NCBI GenBank assembly: GCA_023255965.1
Contig: JAGDWE010000047.1
Coordinates: forward strand, 1-22,159
DNA: 22,159 nt
From: Desulfurococcales archaeon
GTDB taxonomy: Archaea > Thermoproteota > Thermoprotei_A > Sulfolobales > NBVN01
Direction: 5' to 3'
Shown: positions 14,257-21,180 of the stretch, in pieces
Layout of the letters: every line of letters starts with the position of its first letter
How positions within the stretch are numbered: the stretch's first letter is position 1
Position numbers and translations under genes: made by a program
The notes under the pieces: model-generated
Database searches by the model: none
What the model saw: only the letters and a program-made list of their open reading frames with translations
Told to the model about the DNA's origin: nothing

Positions 14257-15588
14257 GTGGTGTTAATCTATATGTCCTCAAGCAAGGATTGGTACTCAAT
14301 TTCGGAGGAATTACATCGACTATATAGAGGCAAGTTAGAGGTAGTACCTAAGGTACCTATTAAGGGCTTTGAGGACTTCTCAATATGGTATACGCCGGGT
14401 GTTGCTGAGCCATGTAGGAGGATTAAATCAGGCGGTAAGGACTTATCGTTTGAGTATACGTTTAGGTGGAACTTCATAGCTGTCGTCACCGATGGCACAC
14501 GTGTTCTAGGATTGGGTAAAATAGGTCCTGAGGCCGGATTACCAGTTATGGAGGGTAAGTCATTATTATTTAAGTACTTAGGAGGCGTTGATGCCGTACC
14601 CATCGCCTTAGGGACTACTGATGCGGACAAGTTCGTTGAGGTCGTTAAGCTCCTTGAACCTAGCTTCGGCGGCATTAACTTAGAGGATATAGAGCAACCT
14701 AAATGCTTCTACATCCTCGAGAGGTTGAGGGAATTACTTGAGATCCCGGTATGGCATGATGATCAGCAGGGAACCGCCGTAGTTAATTTAGCAGCCGTCA
14801 TCAACGCCTTAAAGATAGTTGGTAAGAAGTTAAGTGATGTTAGGGTAGCCATAATAGGTGCTGGAGCCGCTGGCATAGCGACTGCTAAGTACTTAATAGC
14901 TGCCGGCGTTAAAGCAGGTAACATCTACTTAGTTGATACTAAGGGAATACTATATAGGGAGAGACCTGACCTAAAGACCGGTGACTTCAGCGTTAGGTGG
15001 AAGAAGGAGATGGCGGATATAACTAATGAGGAGGGTAGGACAGGAGGTATACCGGAGGCTATGAAGGGCGTTGACGTCGTCATAGGCCTTTCAACCCCAG
15101 GCCCAGGAGTCATTAAGAAGGAATGGATTAAATCGATGAATGATAATCCGATAGTCCTCGCTGAAGCTAATCCGGTACCTGAGATATGGCCGTGGGAAGC
15201 TAAGGAGGCAGGGGCTAGGATTGTGGGTACAGCTAGATCCGACTTCCCCAACCAGGTAAATAATAGCTTAGCATTCCCAGCTGTATTTAGAGGCGCATTA
15301 ACCGTTAGGGCTAGGAAGATAAGCGATGGCATGTGCCTAGCTGCAGCATACGCGATAGCTGAGTACGCCGAGAAGGGAGGCATTACGGAGGACAGGATAT
15401 TACCTACGATGGATGAAACTGAATTATATGTCTATGAGGCCGTGAAAGTTGCTGAGAAAGCAATTGATGAGGGACTCGCTAGGAGGAAGTTAAGTAGGTC
15501 TGAACTAGAGGAGGAGGTTAGGGAGTTAATTATGAGACCGAAGAACTACCTAAGGCTCGCTATGAACTCAGGTTTAATAAAGGTATAA
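14257..15588 (+). CDS. Malic enzyme (NAD(P)-dependent, decarboxylating)
   Basis: 443 residues; converts malate to pyruvate and CO2 with NAD(P) reduction, or the reverse. Motifs in order: SIWYTPGVAEPCRRI (catalytic Tyr), VVTDGTRVLGLGKIGPEAG, PVMEGKSLLFKYLGGVDAVPI (catalytic Lys in MEGK), INLEDIEQPKCFYILERL and IPVWHDDQQGTAVVNLAAVINAL (divalent-metal acids), then the Rossmann loop IIGAGAAGIATAKYL, and ALAEANPVPEI-type and GTARSDFPNQVNN substrate/cofactor segments. It is the short prokaryotic form without a phosphotransacetylase domain. Starts possible at GTG 14257, GTG 14260 or ATG 14272; the ATG (MSSSKDW) looks most natural, while the TATA position would allow leaderless GTG. Cofactor preference is not decided here. 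Confidence 0.95.
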   Translation: MVLIYMSSSKDWYSISEELHRLYRGKLEVVPKVPIKGFEDFSIWYTPGVAEPCRRIKSGGKDLSFEYTFRWNFIAVVTDGTRVLGLGKIGPEAGLPVMEGKSLLFKYLGGVDAVPIALGTTDADKFVEVVKLLEPSFGGINLEDIEQPKCFYILERLRELLEIPVWHDDQQGTAVVNLAAVINALKIVGKKLSDVRVAIIGAGAAGIATAKYLIAAGVKAGNIYLVDTKGILYRERPDLKTGDFSVRWKKEMADITNEEGRTGGIPEAMKGVDVVIGLSTPGPGVIKKEWIKSMNDNPIVLAEANPVPEIWPWEAKEAGARIVGTARSDFPNQVNNSLAFPAVFRGALTVRARKISDGMCLAAAYAIAEYAEKGGITEDRILPTMDETELYVYEAVKVAEKAIDEGLARRKLSRSELEEEVRELIMRPKNYLRLAMNSGLIKV

Positions 15589-15599
15589 ATAGATTATAA

Positions 15600-15611
15600 C
15601 ACTTTTATTTT
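15600..15611 (+). promoter_or_regulatory. TATA box for mrp
   Basis: ACTTTTATTTT; a transcript start ~26-30 nt downstream would fall at about 15631-15637, at the proposed ATT start codon and ~50 nt before ATG 15688. Confidence 0.45.
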
Positions 15612-15636
15612 CAACCTAAATCTTAAGTAGGGGAGT

Positions 15637-16464
15637 ATTACGAGGAATGCCTCACAGGACGAACTCCAAGAGCTTATAAATAGGAATATGAGTGGAATTA
15701 AGTATAAGGTCATAGTCATTAGCGGTAAGGGGGGTGTGGGCAAGAGCTTCATAGCGTCATCTACAGCCCTCCTAACTGCCTCCATGGGTAGGTCTGTAGG
15801 AATTCTTGATGCGGATATTCATGGGCCTTCGATACCTAAGATACTGGGTATCAGTAACCCATCCATGATCGTAGGTAGCGAAGGGATTGAGCCGGCGTTA
15901 GGGCCCCTAAACACTAAGGTAGTCTCAGTCCAGTTCTTCCTGCCTGAAGAGGACTTACCTCTAATATGGAGGGGGCCCTTAAAGGCTAGATTAATAAGTG
16001 AATTCCTAGGTAGAATACATTGGGGCCAGCTTGATTACCTCTACATAGACCTACCCCCTGGCACCGGTGATGAGGCATTAAGCATCGCACAGCAGGTTAA
16101 GGGACTTTCAGGGGCCTTAGTGGTTACTGCACCAACGGAGCTCTCCAAATTAGTTGTTAAGAAGGCGATAAGGTTCTGCAACGAACTTAAGGTACCTTTA
16201 ATAGGAGTTGTTGAGAACATGAAGGAATTCACTTGCCCTAAATGCGGTACTACATACAGCATATTCCCAGGTAATGCAGGGCGTGAAATAGTTGAGGAAC
16301 TAGGCATTAAGTACTTAGGTTCGATACCATTAGACCCTAGAGTAAGTGAGTGCATTGACGCGGGAATTCCCTATACACTTAAATACCCGGACACCCACGT
16401 GAGTAGGTCGCTTAAGGAGATAACTGAGAAGATCATTAAATTACTTGAGGAGGTCAGTAGTTGA
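15637..16464 (+). CDS. mrp: Mrp/NBP35-family Fe-S cluster carrier P-loop ATPase
   Basis: ApbC/Nbp35-type scaffold that binds a 4Fe-4S cluster between two subunits and delivers it to apo-proteins. Numbered from ATG 15688: deviant Walker A SGKGGVGKS 12-20, switch I DADIHGPSIPK 41-51, IDLPPGTGDEAL 120-131 (Walker B/switch II), and the cluster cysteines in FTCPKCGTTY (Cys183, Cys186). The 17 codons before the ATG (ITRNASQDELQELINRN) look coding: other archaeal Mrp proteins carry a charged helix ending in '..R..MSKIKYKI' before the P-loop strand. That extension has no ATG/GTG/TTG; an ATT at 15637 lies at the expected transcript start. I give the longer form; ATG 15688 is the conventional alternative. 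The stop overlaps the next gene's TTG start (TTGA). Confidence 0.93.
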   Translation: MTRNASQDELQELINRNMSGIKYKVIVISGKGGVGKSFIASSTALLTASMGRSVGILDADIHGPSIPKILGISNPSMIVGSEGIEPALGPLNTKVVSVQFFLPEEDLPLIWRGPLKARLISEFLGRIHWGQLDYLYIDLPPGTGDEALSIAQQVKGLSGALVVTAPTELSKLVVKKAIRFCNELKVPLIGVVENMKEFTCPKCGTTYSIFPGNAGREIVEELGIKYLGSIPLDPRVSECIDAGIPYTLKYPDTHVSRSLKEITEKIIKLLEEVSS

Positions 16465-17390
16465 AGGTATTAATTACGGGTGGCGCAGGATTTATAGGTC
16501 ATCATCTAGCTATATACCTAAAGAACCTAGGATATGACGTGACGTGCGTTGACAACTTACTTAGATCTTCTAAGGAGGCAATTAATGCGTTAAGAGATGA
16601 GGGGATCAACTTATTAGTTGCTGATGTCACAGATTACCATAGCTTAAGTAACGCACTTAAGGATTCGAGACCAGATGTAATAGTCCATGCTGCTGCATTA
16701 ATCAGTGTTACTGAATCATTTATCATCCCAGATGAGTACATTAAATGTAATGCGATAGGGACCCTTAATGCTGCTAGATTGGGTTGTGAGCTAGGTATCG
16801 ATAGATTCATATACATCAGCTCAGCTGCCGTCTATGGAAACCCAATTAAGCTACCCATTGCCGAGGATCATCCACTAAATCCTATATCGCCATACGGCTT
16901 AAGTAAACTAATGGGTGAAGAAGTGGTCAAGCTTTACTCGAGGATTTGCGGAGTTAAATACGTCATCCTTAGATTATTTAATGTCTACGGACTAAGGCAG
17001 CCATTAAATGAGTACTCAGGAGTTGTGAGGAAGTTCGTAGAGAGGGTTAGTATGGGGCTGTCGCCTATAATTTACGGAGACGGAAGCCAGAGCAGGGACT
17101 TCATACACGTGACTGACGTGTGTAGGGCTGTAGAACTAAGCTTAAGTACTAAGGCATTTAATGATGTATACAACGTCGGCAGCGGTAGACCTATAAGCAT
17201 TAATGAATTAGCTGAATTGATCATATCCGCCTCAGGATTAAATCTTAAACCTATTTATGAAGCCCCTAGGGCTGGGGATATAAAGCATAGCTACGCAGAC
17301 ATATCTAAAATATGTAATCGACTTGGATTTAAACCATCAGTAACTATTGAGGAAGGCATTAAGGAGTTGATTACTGCACACCAGGTCTAG
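16461..17390 (+). CDS. NAD-dependent nucleotide-sugar epimerase (UDP-glucose 4-epimerase-like)
   Basis: 309 residues, extended short-chain dehydrogenase/reductase. Seen: Rossmann motif TGGAGFIG 6-13, NAD-ribose acid Asp31 in CVDNLLRSS, VHAAALISV 75-83, SSAAVYGNP 120-128 (catalytic Ser), YGLSK 145-149 (Tyr145, Lys149), RLFNVYG, IYGDGSQSRDFIHVTDVCRA, and the C-terminal GDIKHSYADISKICNRLGF typical of archaeal GalE-like proteins. It probably interconverts UDP-hexoses for surface glycans or N-glycosylation; it could also be a GDP/dTDP-sugar epimerase. It starts at TTG 16461, overlapping the mrp stop by 4 nt. Functional linkage with mrp is not obvious, so this may simply be dense packing. Its end overlaps queC on the opposite strand by 20 nt. 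Confidence 0.9.
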   Translation: MKVLITGGAGFIGHHLAIYLKNLGYDVTCVDNLLRSSKEAINALRDEGINLLVADVTDYHSLSNALKDSRPDVIVHAAALISVTESFIIPDEYIKCNAIGTLNAARLGCELGIDRFIYISSAAVYGNPIKLPIAEDHPLNPISPYGLSKLMGEEVVKLYSRICGVKYVILRLFNVYGLRQPLNEYSGVVRKFVERVSMGLSPIIYGDGSQSRDFIHVTDVCRAVELSLSTKAFNDVYNVGSGRPISINELAELIISASGLNLKPIYEAPRAGDIKHSYADISKICNRLGFKPSVTIEEGIKELITAHQV

Positions 17391-18144
17391 TAACGTACTT
17401 CGTCTTATCAGGTAACCCAGCCTCCTTAAATGCTTTAGCCCTATTAACGCAGCTTTCACATTCACCGCAGTGTATTGGTAGGCTGCGGTAACAGCTCCAA
17501 GTCTCATATATTAAGTCGCCTATTAAATCATGGCAAGCCCTAATCAACTTGGACTTACTTAAGCCCTCCCTACTAGGGCTCCATACCTCTATGGATCTCT
17601 CCTCCCTGAAGTGACATACCCTAGCCATTAGCTGAAACGCCTCAATGCATTCGGGACTGCAGTCAGGGTATCTAGGTTCACCAGTATCATCCCTAGATCT
17701 AACGTCATCGTATTGAGCCCCGAATACCACATATACCTGATCCCCCGAGGACCGATGTATGGTATACGCATACGCAGTAGCAATGCTTAACATGACGACG
17801 TTCCTTATGGGCACTACTAACGTTGGCTCATACTCAGCTTTAACGCTAACTGACTCATCTGTTAATTGAGTGCCTGCCCATAATTCCTTTAAGAATTCAA
17901 CGTCAATAACCCTGTGCTCAACTATGGTTCCCCATCCCTTTTCCCTAGCTAATATATTAAGCTTACTAATTAATTCGGATGCTACGATGACTTCCTTTAA
18001 CCCCTTCTGCCCGTAATTAAATGACAGCACATGGGCATTACATCCGTAGCTCAGCCATAGAGCTAAGTAGCATGTGCTATCAACGCCGCCACTTACAATA
18101 GCTACTACCCTACACGGCTTACTAATCACGGGCTTAACCATCAA
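17371..18144 (-). CDS. queC: 7-cyano-7-deazaguanine (preQ0) synthase QueC
   Basis: 257 residues. Converts 7-carboxy-7-deazaguanine plus ammonia to preQ0 using ATP. Seen: PP-loop VSGGVDST 17-24, SFNYGQKG (QueC-specific), VVPIRNVVMLSIATAYAYT, VVFGAQYDDVRSRDDTGEPRYPDCSPE, and the C-terminal zinc site with Cys218, Cys226, Cys229 and Cys232 (CYRSLPIHCGECESC). In archaea preQ0 is inserted at tRNA position 15 by archaeal TGT and converted to archaeosine. A short insertion around residues 90-110 and the HRSSGD loop are minor departures from bacterial QueC. The gene is downstream of, and overlaps by 4 nt (ATGA), a YhhQ-type transporter gene, forming a queuosine/archaeosine-precursor operon. Confidence 0.95.
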   Translation of the reverse strand: MMVKPVISKPCRVVAIVSGGVDSTCYLALWLSYGCNAHVLSFNYGQKGLKEVIVASELISKLNILAREKGWGTIVEHRVIDVEFLKELWAGTQLTDESVSVKAEYEPTLVVPIRNVVMLSIATAYAYTIHRSSGDQVYVVFGAQYDDVRSRDDTGEPRYPDCSPECIEAFQLMARVCHFREERSIEVWSPSREGLSKSKLIRACHDLIGDLIYETWSCYRSLPIHCGECESCVNRAKAFKEAGLPDKTKYVTRPGVQ

Positions 18145-18845
18145 GCGGCCACCAATCTAGGTTCTACAAGCACTCTATTAACGTATATTACCAGGAGGTT
18201 TAGCGGGATTAGCATCACCTTGATGATGGATAACCCTACAATCATCTCCATTAATACATCCAAAGAAACCACTCCATAGAATGCTATAGGGGTAAATATC
18301 AATGTATCCACCGTAAGCGCTATTGGATCGCTATACACCGTCCTCTTCCAGGGAATCCCCCTAAAAATCCATGTAAGGTAAGCGTTAATTAACTCAGCAA
18401 TTAAGTAAGCTATTGGACTCGCTATAGCCACTCTAGCCGACGTTAGGTAGACGTAGCTCTTCCACTCAAAGCCAGGGAATGGGTCAGGGGTTAGGTAGGT
18501 TAAGGCGTTAGCTAAGTAAAGCATTACCTGTGTTAAGAACCCGGCTACAATTACCTGCCTAGCGAGCTTAAGTCCCCAGGAAACAACTATTAGATCCATG
18601 ATAGCCACCGTAGCAACGAACGGCACATTGCCTCCAGGTACAATCCACGAAATCCCCTTCATCAACGTGAATACCGTTAGCTTAGGGCTTAGGTACTGGC
18701 AAATTACGTAGCTAGCGATATATAAGCTAATCAAAACGTATGGACCTCTCCACCTAATAGTTAATGGCACCGCTATAGCTATGACTGCGGCGTAGTACAC
18801 TACTGCGGCTATTATTTGATTATAGTATTCCCATAACCATGACAT
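18141..18845 (-). CDS. yhhQ: YhhQ/VUT-family queuosine-precursor transporter
   Basis: 234 residues, six or seven hydrophobic helices. The family pattern of COG1738 is visible: a central Tyr/Thr-rich segment (FEWKSYVYLTSARVAIASPIAYLIAELINAYL, ~127-158), then KRTVYSDPIALTVDTLIFTPIAFYG (~168-192), which carries the conserved S-x-x-x-x-D-T-x-x-F signature, and a final helix with K in SIIKVMLIPLNLLVIY. Bacterial YhhQ imports preQ0/preQ1. Here it sits immediately before queC with a 4-nt overlap, strong context for a 7-deazaguanine substrate. Having import beside de novo synthesis suggests salvage of preQ0 or of a related precursor. A long ribosome site GGTGAGGTGGT precedes the ATG. Confidence 0.85.
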   Translation of the reverse strand: MSWLWEYYNQIIAAVVYYAAVIAIAVPLTIRWRGPYVLISLYIASYVICQYLSPKLTVFTLMKGISWIVPGGNVPFVATVAIMDLIVVSWGLKLARQVIVAGFLTQVMLYLANALTYLTPDPFPGFEWKSYVYLTSARVAIASPIAYLIAELINAYLTWIFRGIPWKRTVYSDPIALTVDTLIFTPIAFYGVVSLDVLMEMIVGLSIIKVMLIPLNLLVIYVNRVLVEPRLVAA

Positions 18846-18852
18846 TTTACAC

Positions 18853-18864
18853 TACCACCTCACC
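18853..18864 (-). promoter_or_regulatory. Strong ribosome-binding site of the YhhQ gene
   Basis: GGTGAGGTGGTA on the minus strand, 8 nt before the ATG at 18845; an extended match to the archaeal anti-Shine-Dalgarno. It shows the transcript has a leader, with an A/T box (ATTTTTAAG) ~55 nt upstream of the ATG at 18898-18907. Confidence 0.6.
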
Positions 18865-18869
18865 GCATT

Positions 18870-19230
18870 CAACCAAGCACTTACTTTGCACTAACCTCTC
18901 TTAAAAATTGCTTCCAACCGGTCATCTATGCTCATTACCCTAGCTCCTCTCAATAATCTTGGTCACTGCTCCTGAAACTGCCTCGGGTTTCATGGTGATT
19001 TACATTGGTTGATGATATTCTTCCGTGGTTGCGGGAGCGAAAACCATAGGTATCCCTCAATACGGTAGAGCTAAGTAAGCCGTAGATGTAGAGGGAGGAA
19101 GGTGGGTTGCACAGTTCTTTATAAAGCCCTTAGTAGCACGTTAGCATAATGAGGTATTAAGTCGATAAAGTAAAATAGTTATTCTTAAACGAGACGTATA
19201 GTAATGTAGGAGCTATATTACCCATCCTAG
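18870..19230. other. Gene-poor intergenic stretch with small relict-like frames
   Basis: About 390 bases without a convincing gene. On the minus strand two tiny frames lie close together: 18940-18993 (MKPEAVSGAVTKIIERS) and 18891-18935 (MSIDDRLEAIFKRG); they look like one small frameshifted coding sequence, unrecognised. GTGGTT (19026-19031) pairs with AACCAT (19044-19049) as a short hairpin. A TATA-like CTTTATAAAG lies near 19118-19127 on the plus strand without an obvious gene after it (ATG AGG TAT stop). No tRNA, C/D-box or CRISPR pattern was found. Confidence 0.35.
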
Positions 19231-19231
19231 A

Positions 19232-19242
19232 GCTTTTAAGTA
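19232..19242 (+). promoter_or_regulatory. TATA box for the dUTPase gene
   Basis: GCTTTTAAGTA, centred ~28 nt before GTG 19266; fits a leaderless message. Confidence 0.45.
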
Positions 19243-19262
19243 ATTCATCTATTTAACGCCAA

Positions 19263-19742
19263 TTGGTGTATACAGTGATAATACCTCCGCAGGAGCTGAT
19301 CAAGCTGGGCTACCCTCAGGACGCTGTAGACTGTAGTGGTTTAAAGCTCACACTAGATGAGGTGTTTATACCGACCTCTAGCGGGTATGTAGACATCAAT
19401 AGTAAATCCATACCCATCTACAAGCAGTTGAGTACCAATGAAGATGACGTTTACGACCTACGTAGAGGTTACTACGTAATTAGATATGGGGAATTTGTTA
19501 GGATCCCCAGGGACTCCATAGCAGTGGCAATACCTAGATCAACATTAATTAGGTCTGGAGCTACTATACATACCGCTGTGTGGGATCCAGGATACGAGGG
19601 TAGGGGGTACGGCCTATTAATAGTATTTAATTACCATGGGCTTAAGATTAAGAAAGGGGCGCAAGTAGCTCAGCTGGTATTCATTAAAATGCTGGAGGAG
19701 AGCGCGCTACAGTATAGGGGTTCATATTTCGGTGAACGTTGA
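19263..19742 (+). CDS. dut: dUTP diphosphatase of the dCTP deaminase/dUTPase family
   Basis: 159 residues, the size of crenarchaeal dUTPases. Seen: IIPPQELIKLGYP (N-terminal strand/helix), DCSGLKLTLDEVF, IPRDSIAVAIPRSTLIRSGATIHTAVWDPGYEGRG (PRSTLIRxG and the DPGYxG nucleotide/metal segment), and the C-terminal YRGSYFGE. In dCTP deaminase a catalytic Glu follows the DPG(Y/F)xG loop in a 'ItLE(f/i)' strand; here that strand reads GLLIVFNYH with no Glu, so I favour a dUTPase, hydrolysing dUTP to dUMP and PPi, over a deaminase or bifunctional enzyme. Start is TTG 19263 or GTG 19266. It converges on the thioredoxin-like gene with a 19-nt gap. Confidence 0.85.
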   Translation: MVYTVIIPPQELIKLGYPQDAVDCSGLKLTLDEVFIPTSSGYVDINSKSIPIYKQLSTNEDDVYDLRRGYYVIRYGEFVRIPRDSIAVAIPRSTLIRSGATIHTAVWDPGYEGRGYGLLIVFNYHGLKIKKGAQVAQLVFIKMLEESALQYRGSYFGER

Positions 19743-19760
19743 TCAATGATGGCCATCAAA

Positions 19761-20393
19761 TTAACCTTGAGTGGAGGATCTTTCAGACTTACCGGCTTCT
19801 CTAAGCAATTCGATCAGCTTCCTAATTACCTCGGCAATATCTACCTCCTCTTCAGCCGTCTTAGGTAACTCTACCCTCTCCCCCCTCTCAAACTTCTCTA
19901 CCCTAACACTAAATTCGCCTACTACTTTCCTTAATTCATCCCTATTTAACCTTCCCTCATACTTCTCCTTGTAGGCTATGCTCCCGTTCCTAACGTATAA
20001 TAAATACGTTGTTGGGGATGCATGAACATCGTACTCCTTAAACGACTTGCTAGCTGACTCAGAATTGCATTTACGCGAAAACCACTCACATAGAATCACT
20101 ATGAAGTAGTGATCATGTAATTTCTTGGATGCCTCACGGACGTATGGAAACCACTCACTATCGTAGGACCTACATGCATGACATTTAGCGTTATCAAAGT
20201 ATAGTACGTAGTAGCCATCGAGCACAGGTTTAAAGCCCTCGCCATCAACCCTCGTTAAAACCCACTTACCGCTATCTCTCTCATAGACGTAAAGCCCATG
20301 AGGAGATTCGCTACCAACCTCATCATACCTACGCAATTTACTTAGATCACTGCTACCAGCCAGGCTCCTAATCAACTCATCATCAGCTATCAT
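19761..20393 (-). CDS. Thioredoxin-fold protein with CHAC active site
   Basis: 210 residues. An N-terminal ~58-residue extension precedes a thioredoxin domain: strand YYVLYFDNAKCHACRSYDSEW with the redox motif Cys71-His-Ala-Cys74 (59-81), strand FIVILCEWFSRKCNSES containing two extra cysteines, the cis-Pro segment VHASPTTYLLY (~130-140), and strand SIAYKEKYEGRLNRDELRKVV. The C-terminus is a charged, Glu-rich helix (EEEVDIAEVIRKLIELLREAGKSE). No signal peptide is seen, so it is cytoplasmic. It could be a protein-disulphide oxidoreductase or a thioredoxin-like reductant; the CHAC motif differs from the common CGPC/CPYC. The gene may follow the Gpt-like gene, 45 nt upstream, in one transcript. 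Confidence 0.85.
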   Translation of the reverse strand: MIADDELIRSLAGSSDLSKLRRYDEVGSESPHGLYVYERDSGKWVLTRVDGEGFKPVLDGYYVLYFDNAKCHACRSYDSEWFPYVREASKKLHDHYFIVILCEWFSRKCNSESASKSFKEYDVHASPTTYLLYVRNGSIAYKEKYEGRLNRDELRKVVGEFSVRVEKFERGERVELPKTAEEEVDIAEVIRKLIELLREAGKSERSSTQG

Positions 20394-20438
20394 CCCACCC
20401 TACATAGTAGTAGTTTATGTGGAAACCCTAAAATAACT

Positions 20439-21068
20439 TTATCCTCGATTCCTACATAACTTACTTAGGTAATGCCTTAACGCTATGTGGATGAAGTCCT
20501 TATACAGCGTACTATCTATATCAACCCCAGTTAATTCGTGGAACTTCGTAACTATGTCATCGCTACTTAACTTTAACGCGTTACATCCTAACTCCTTATA
20601 AATTACTGCCGAGACTACCTCACATGTAGTCCATGGATAAATAACCCAAACCCACTCACTTAATTTATCGACATAGTAGTTAGGTACGTACCTAGATGTG
20701 GGCTTGACGTGGAGTACTGCCGTCCTTACATCGCTTGGTGAGAACCTATATACGTAATCAACTACCCTACTGAGGGTTAAACCCGTATCAACTACGTCAT
20801 CAACGATTAAAACCTTCAAACCGCTAATGGGCAATTTGGTATCACGAATAACTACGTCATCAGAGACCCTACCGCCTACCCCCCATAGACTGGCCTTAAT
20901 ACTATATACGTCCTCAACACCGCTAAAATCGCTAATGATCCTCGCTGTAACCAGCCCACCCCTCGAGATGGCTATTATGCAGTCTGGCGAGTACTCACTT
21001 AACACCAGCTTGGATAGCCTCATGGATAACTCGACTGCAGCCTCCCATGAAATATACTTATACTTCAA
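20439..21068 (-). CDS. Gpt-like purine phosphoribosyltransferase (COG2236 type)
   Basis: 209 residues, starting at TTG 21066-21068 (a TGA lies two codons upstream, so no longer start is possible). Type I PRTase features: ISWEAAVELSMRLS at the N-terminus, the flexible-loop region IIAISRGGLVTARIISDFSG (31-50), and the PRPP-binding motif VLIVDDVVDTGLTL (86-99, Asp90-Asp91). A C-terminal segment YYVDKLSEWVWVIYPWTTCE (typical 'wv.fPWe' of xanthine/guanine PRTases) then a ~60-residue helical tail. Probably salvages hypoxanthine, guanine or xanthine to the nucleotide with PRPP; substrate specificity cannot be fixed. Upstream lies a long inverted repeat shared with the end of proC. Confidence 0.88.
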   Translation of the reverse strand: MKYKYISWEAAVELSMRLSKLVLSEYSPDCIIAISRGGLVTARIISDFSGVEDVYSIKASLWGVGGRVSDDVVIRDTKLPISGLKVLIVDDVVDTGLTLSRVVDYVYRFSPSDVRTAVLHVKPTSRYVPNYYVDKLSEWVWVIYPWTTCEVVSAVIYKELGCNALKLSSDDIVTKFHELTGVDIDSTLYKDFIHIALRHYLSKLCRNRG

Positions 21069-21088
21069 CCTTCAACTCCCAACTATAG

Positions 21089-21180
21089 ATCTTGTAGTTT
21101 CTTTTAGTTGTTTCTCATCCTCCCGCTCTGCCAGCCGAATGGTAGCTTATCTGAAGCAACTACAAAGAAACTACAAGATA
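21089..21180. repeat. Long inverted repeat between proC and the Gpt-like gene
   Basis: Left arm 21089-21110 (ATCTTGTAGTTTCTTT then TAGTTG) and right arm 21157-21179 (CAACTACAAAGAAACTACAA then GAT) are reverse complements over 22-23 bases with one single-base gap. The 46-base spacer (21111-21156) is more GC-rich. Each arm also contains an imperfect ~11-base direct repeat (TGTAGTTTCTT / TGTAGTTGCTT on the minus strand). The right arm includes the proC stop codon (TAG, 21171-21173). It may be a transcript-end hairpin, a multi-site operator ahead of the Gpt-like gene, or the remains of a small inverted-repeat element. Confidence 0.75.

Noticed and set aside
14925..15383. 152-codon minus-strand frame inside malic enzyme
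   Set aside because: Shadow frame; malic enzyme motifs run continuously through the opposite strand.
19000..19130. tRNA or C/D-box RNA in the gene-poor gap
   Set aside because: A TGATGA occurs near 19013 but no matching D-box with proper spacing; no T-loop or acceptor-stem pairing for a tRNA could be found.
19263..19742. dCTP deaminase
   Set aside because: The strand after DPGYEG lacks the catalytic glutamate expected of the deaminase, so dUTPase fits better.
21111..21156. CRISPR repeat-spacer unit between the two repeat arms
   Set aside because: The arms are inverted, not direct, there are only two, and the sequence is unlike known crenarchaeal CRISPR repeats.
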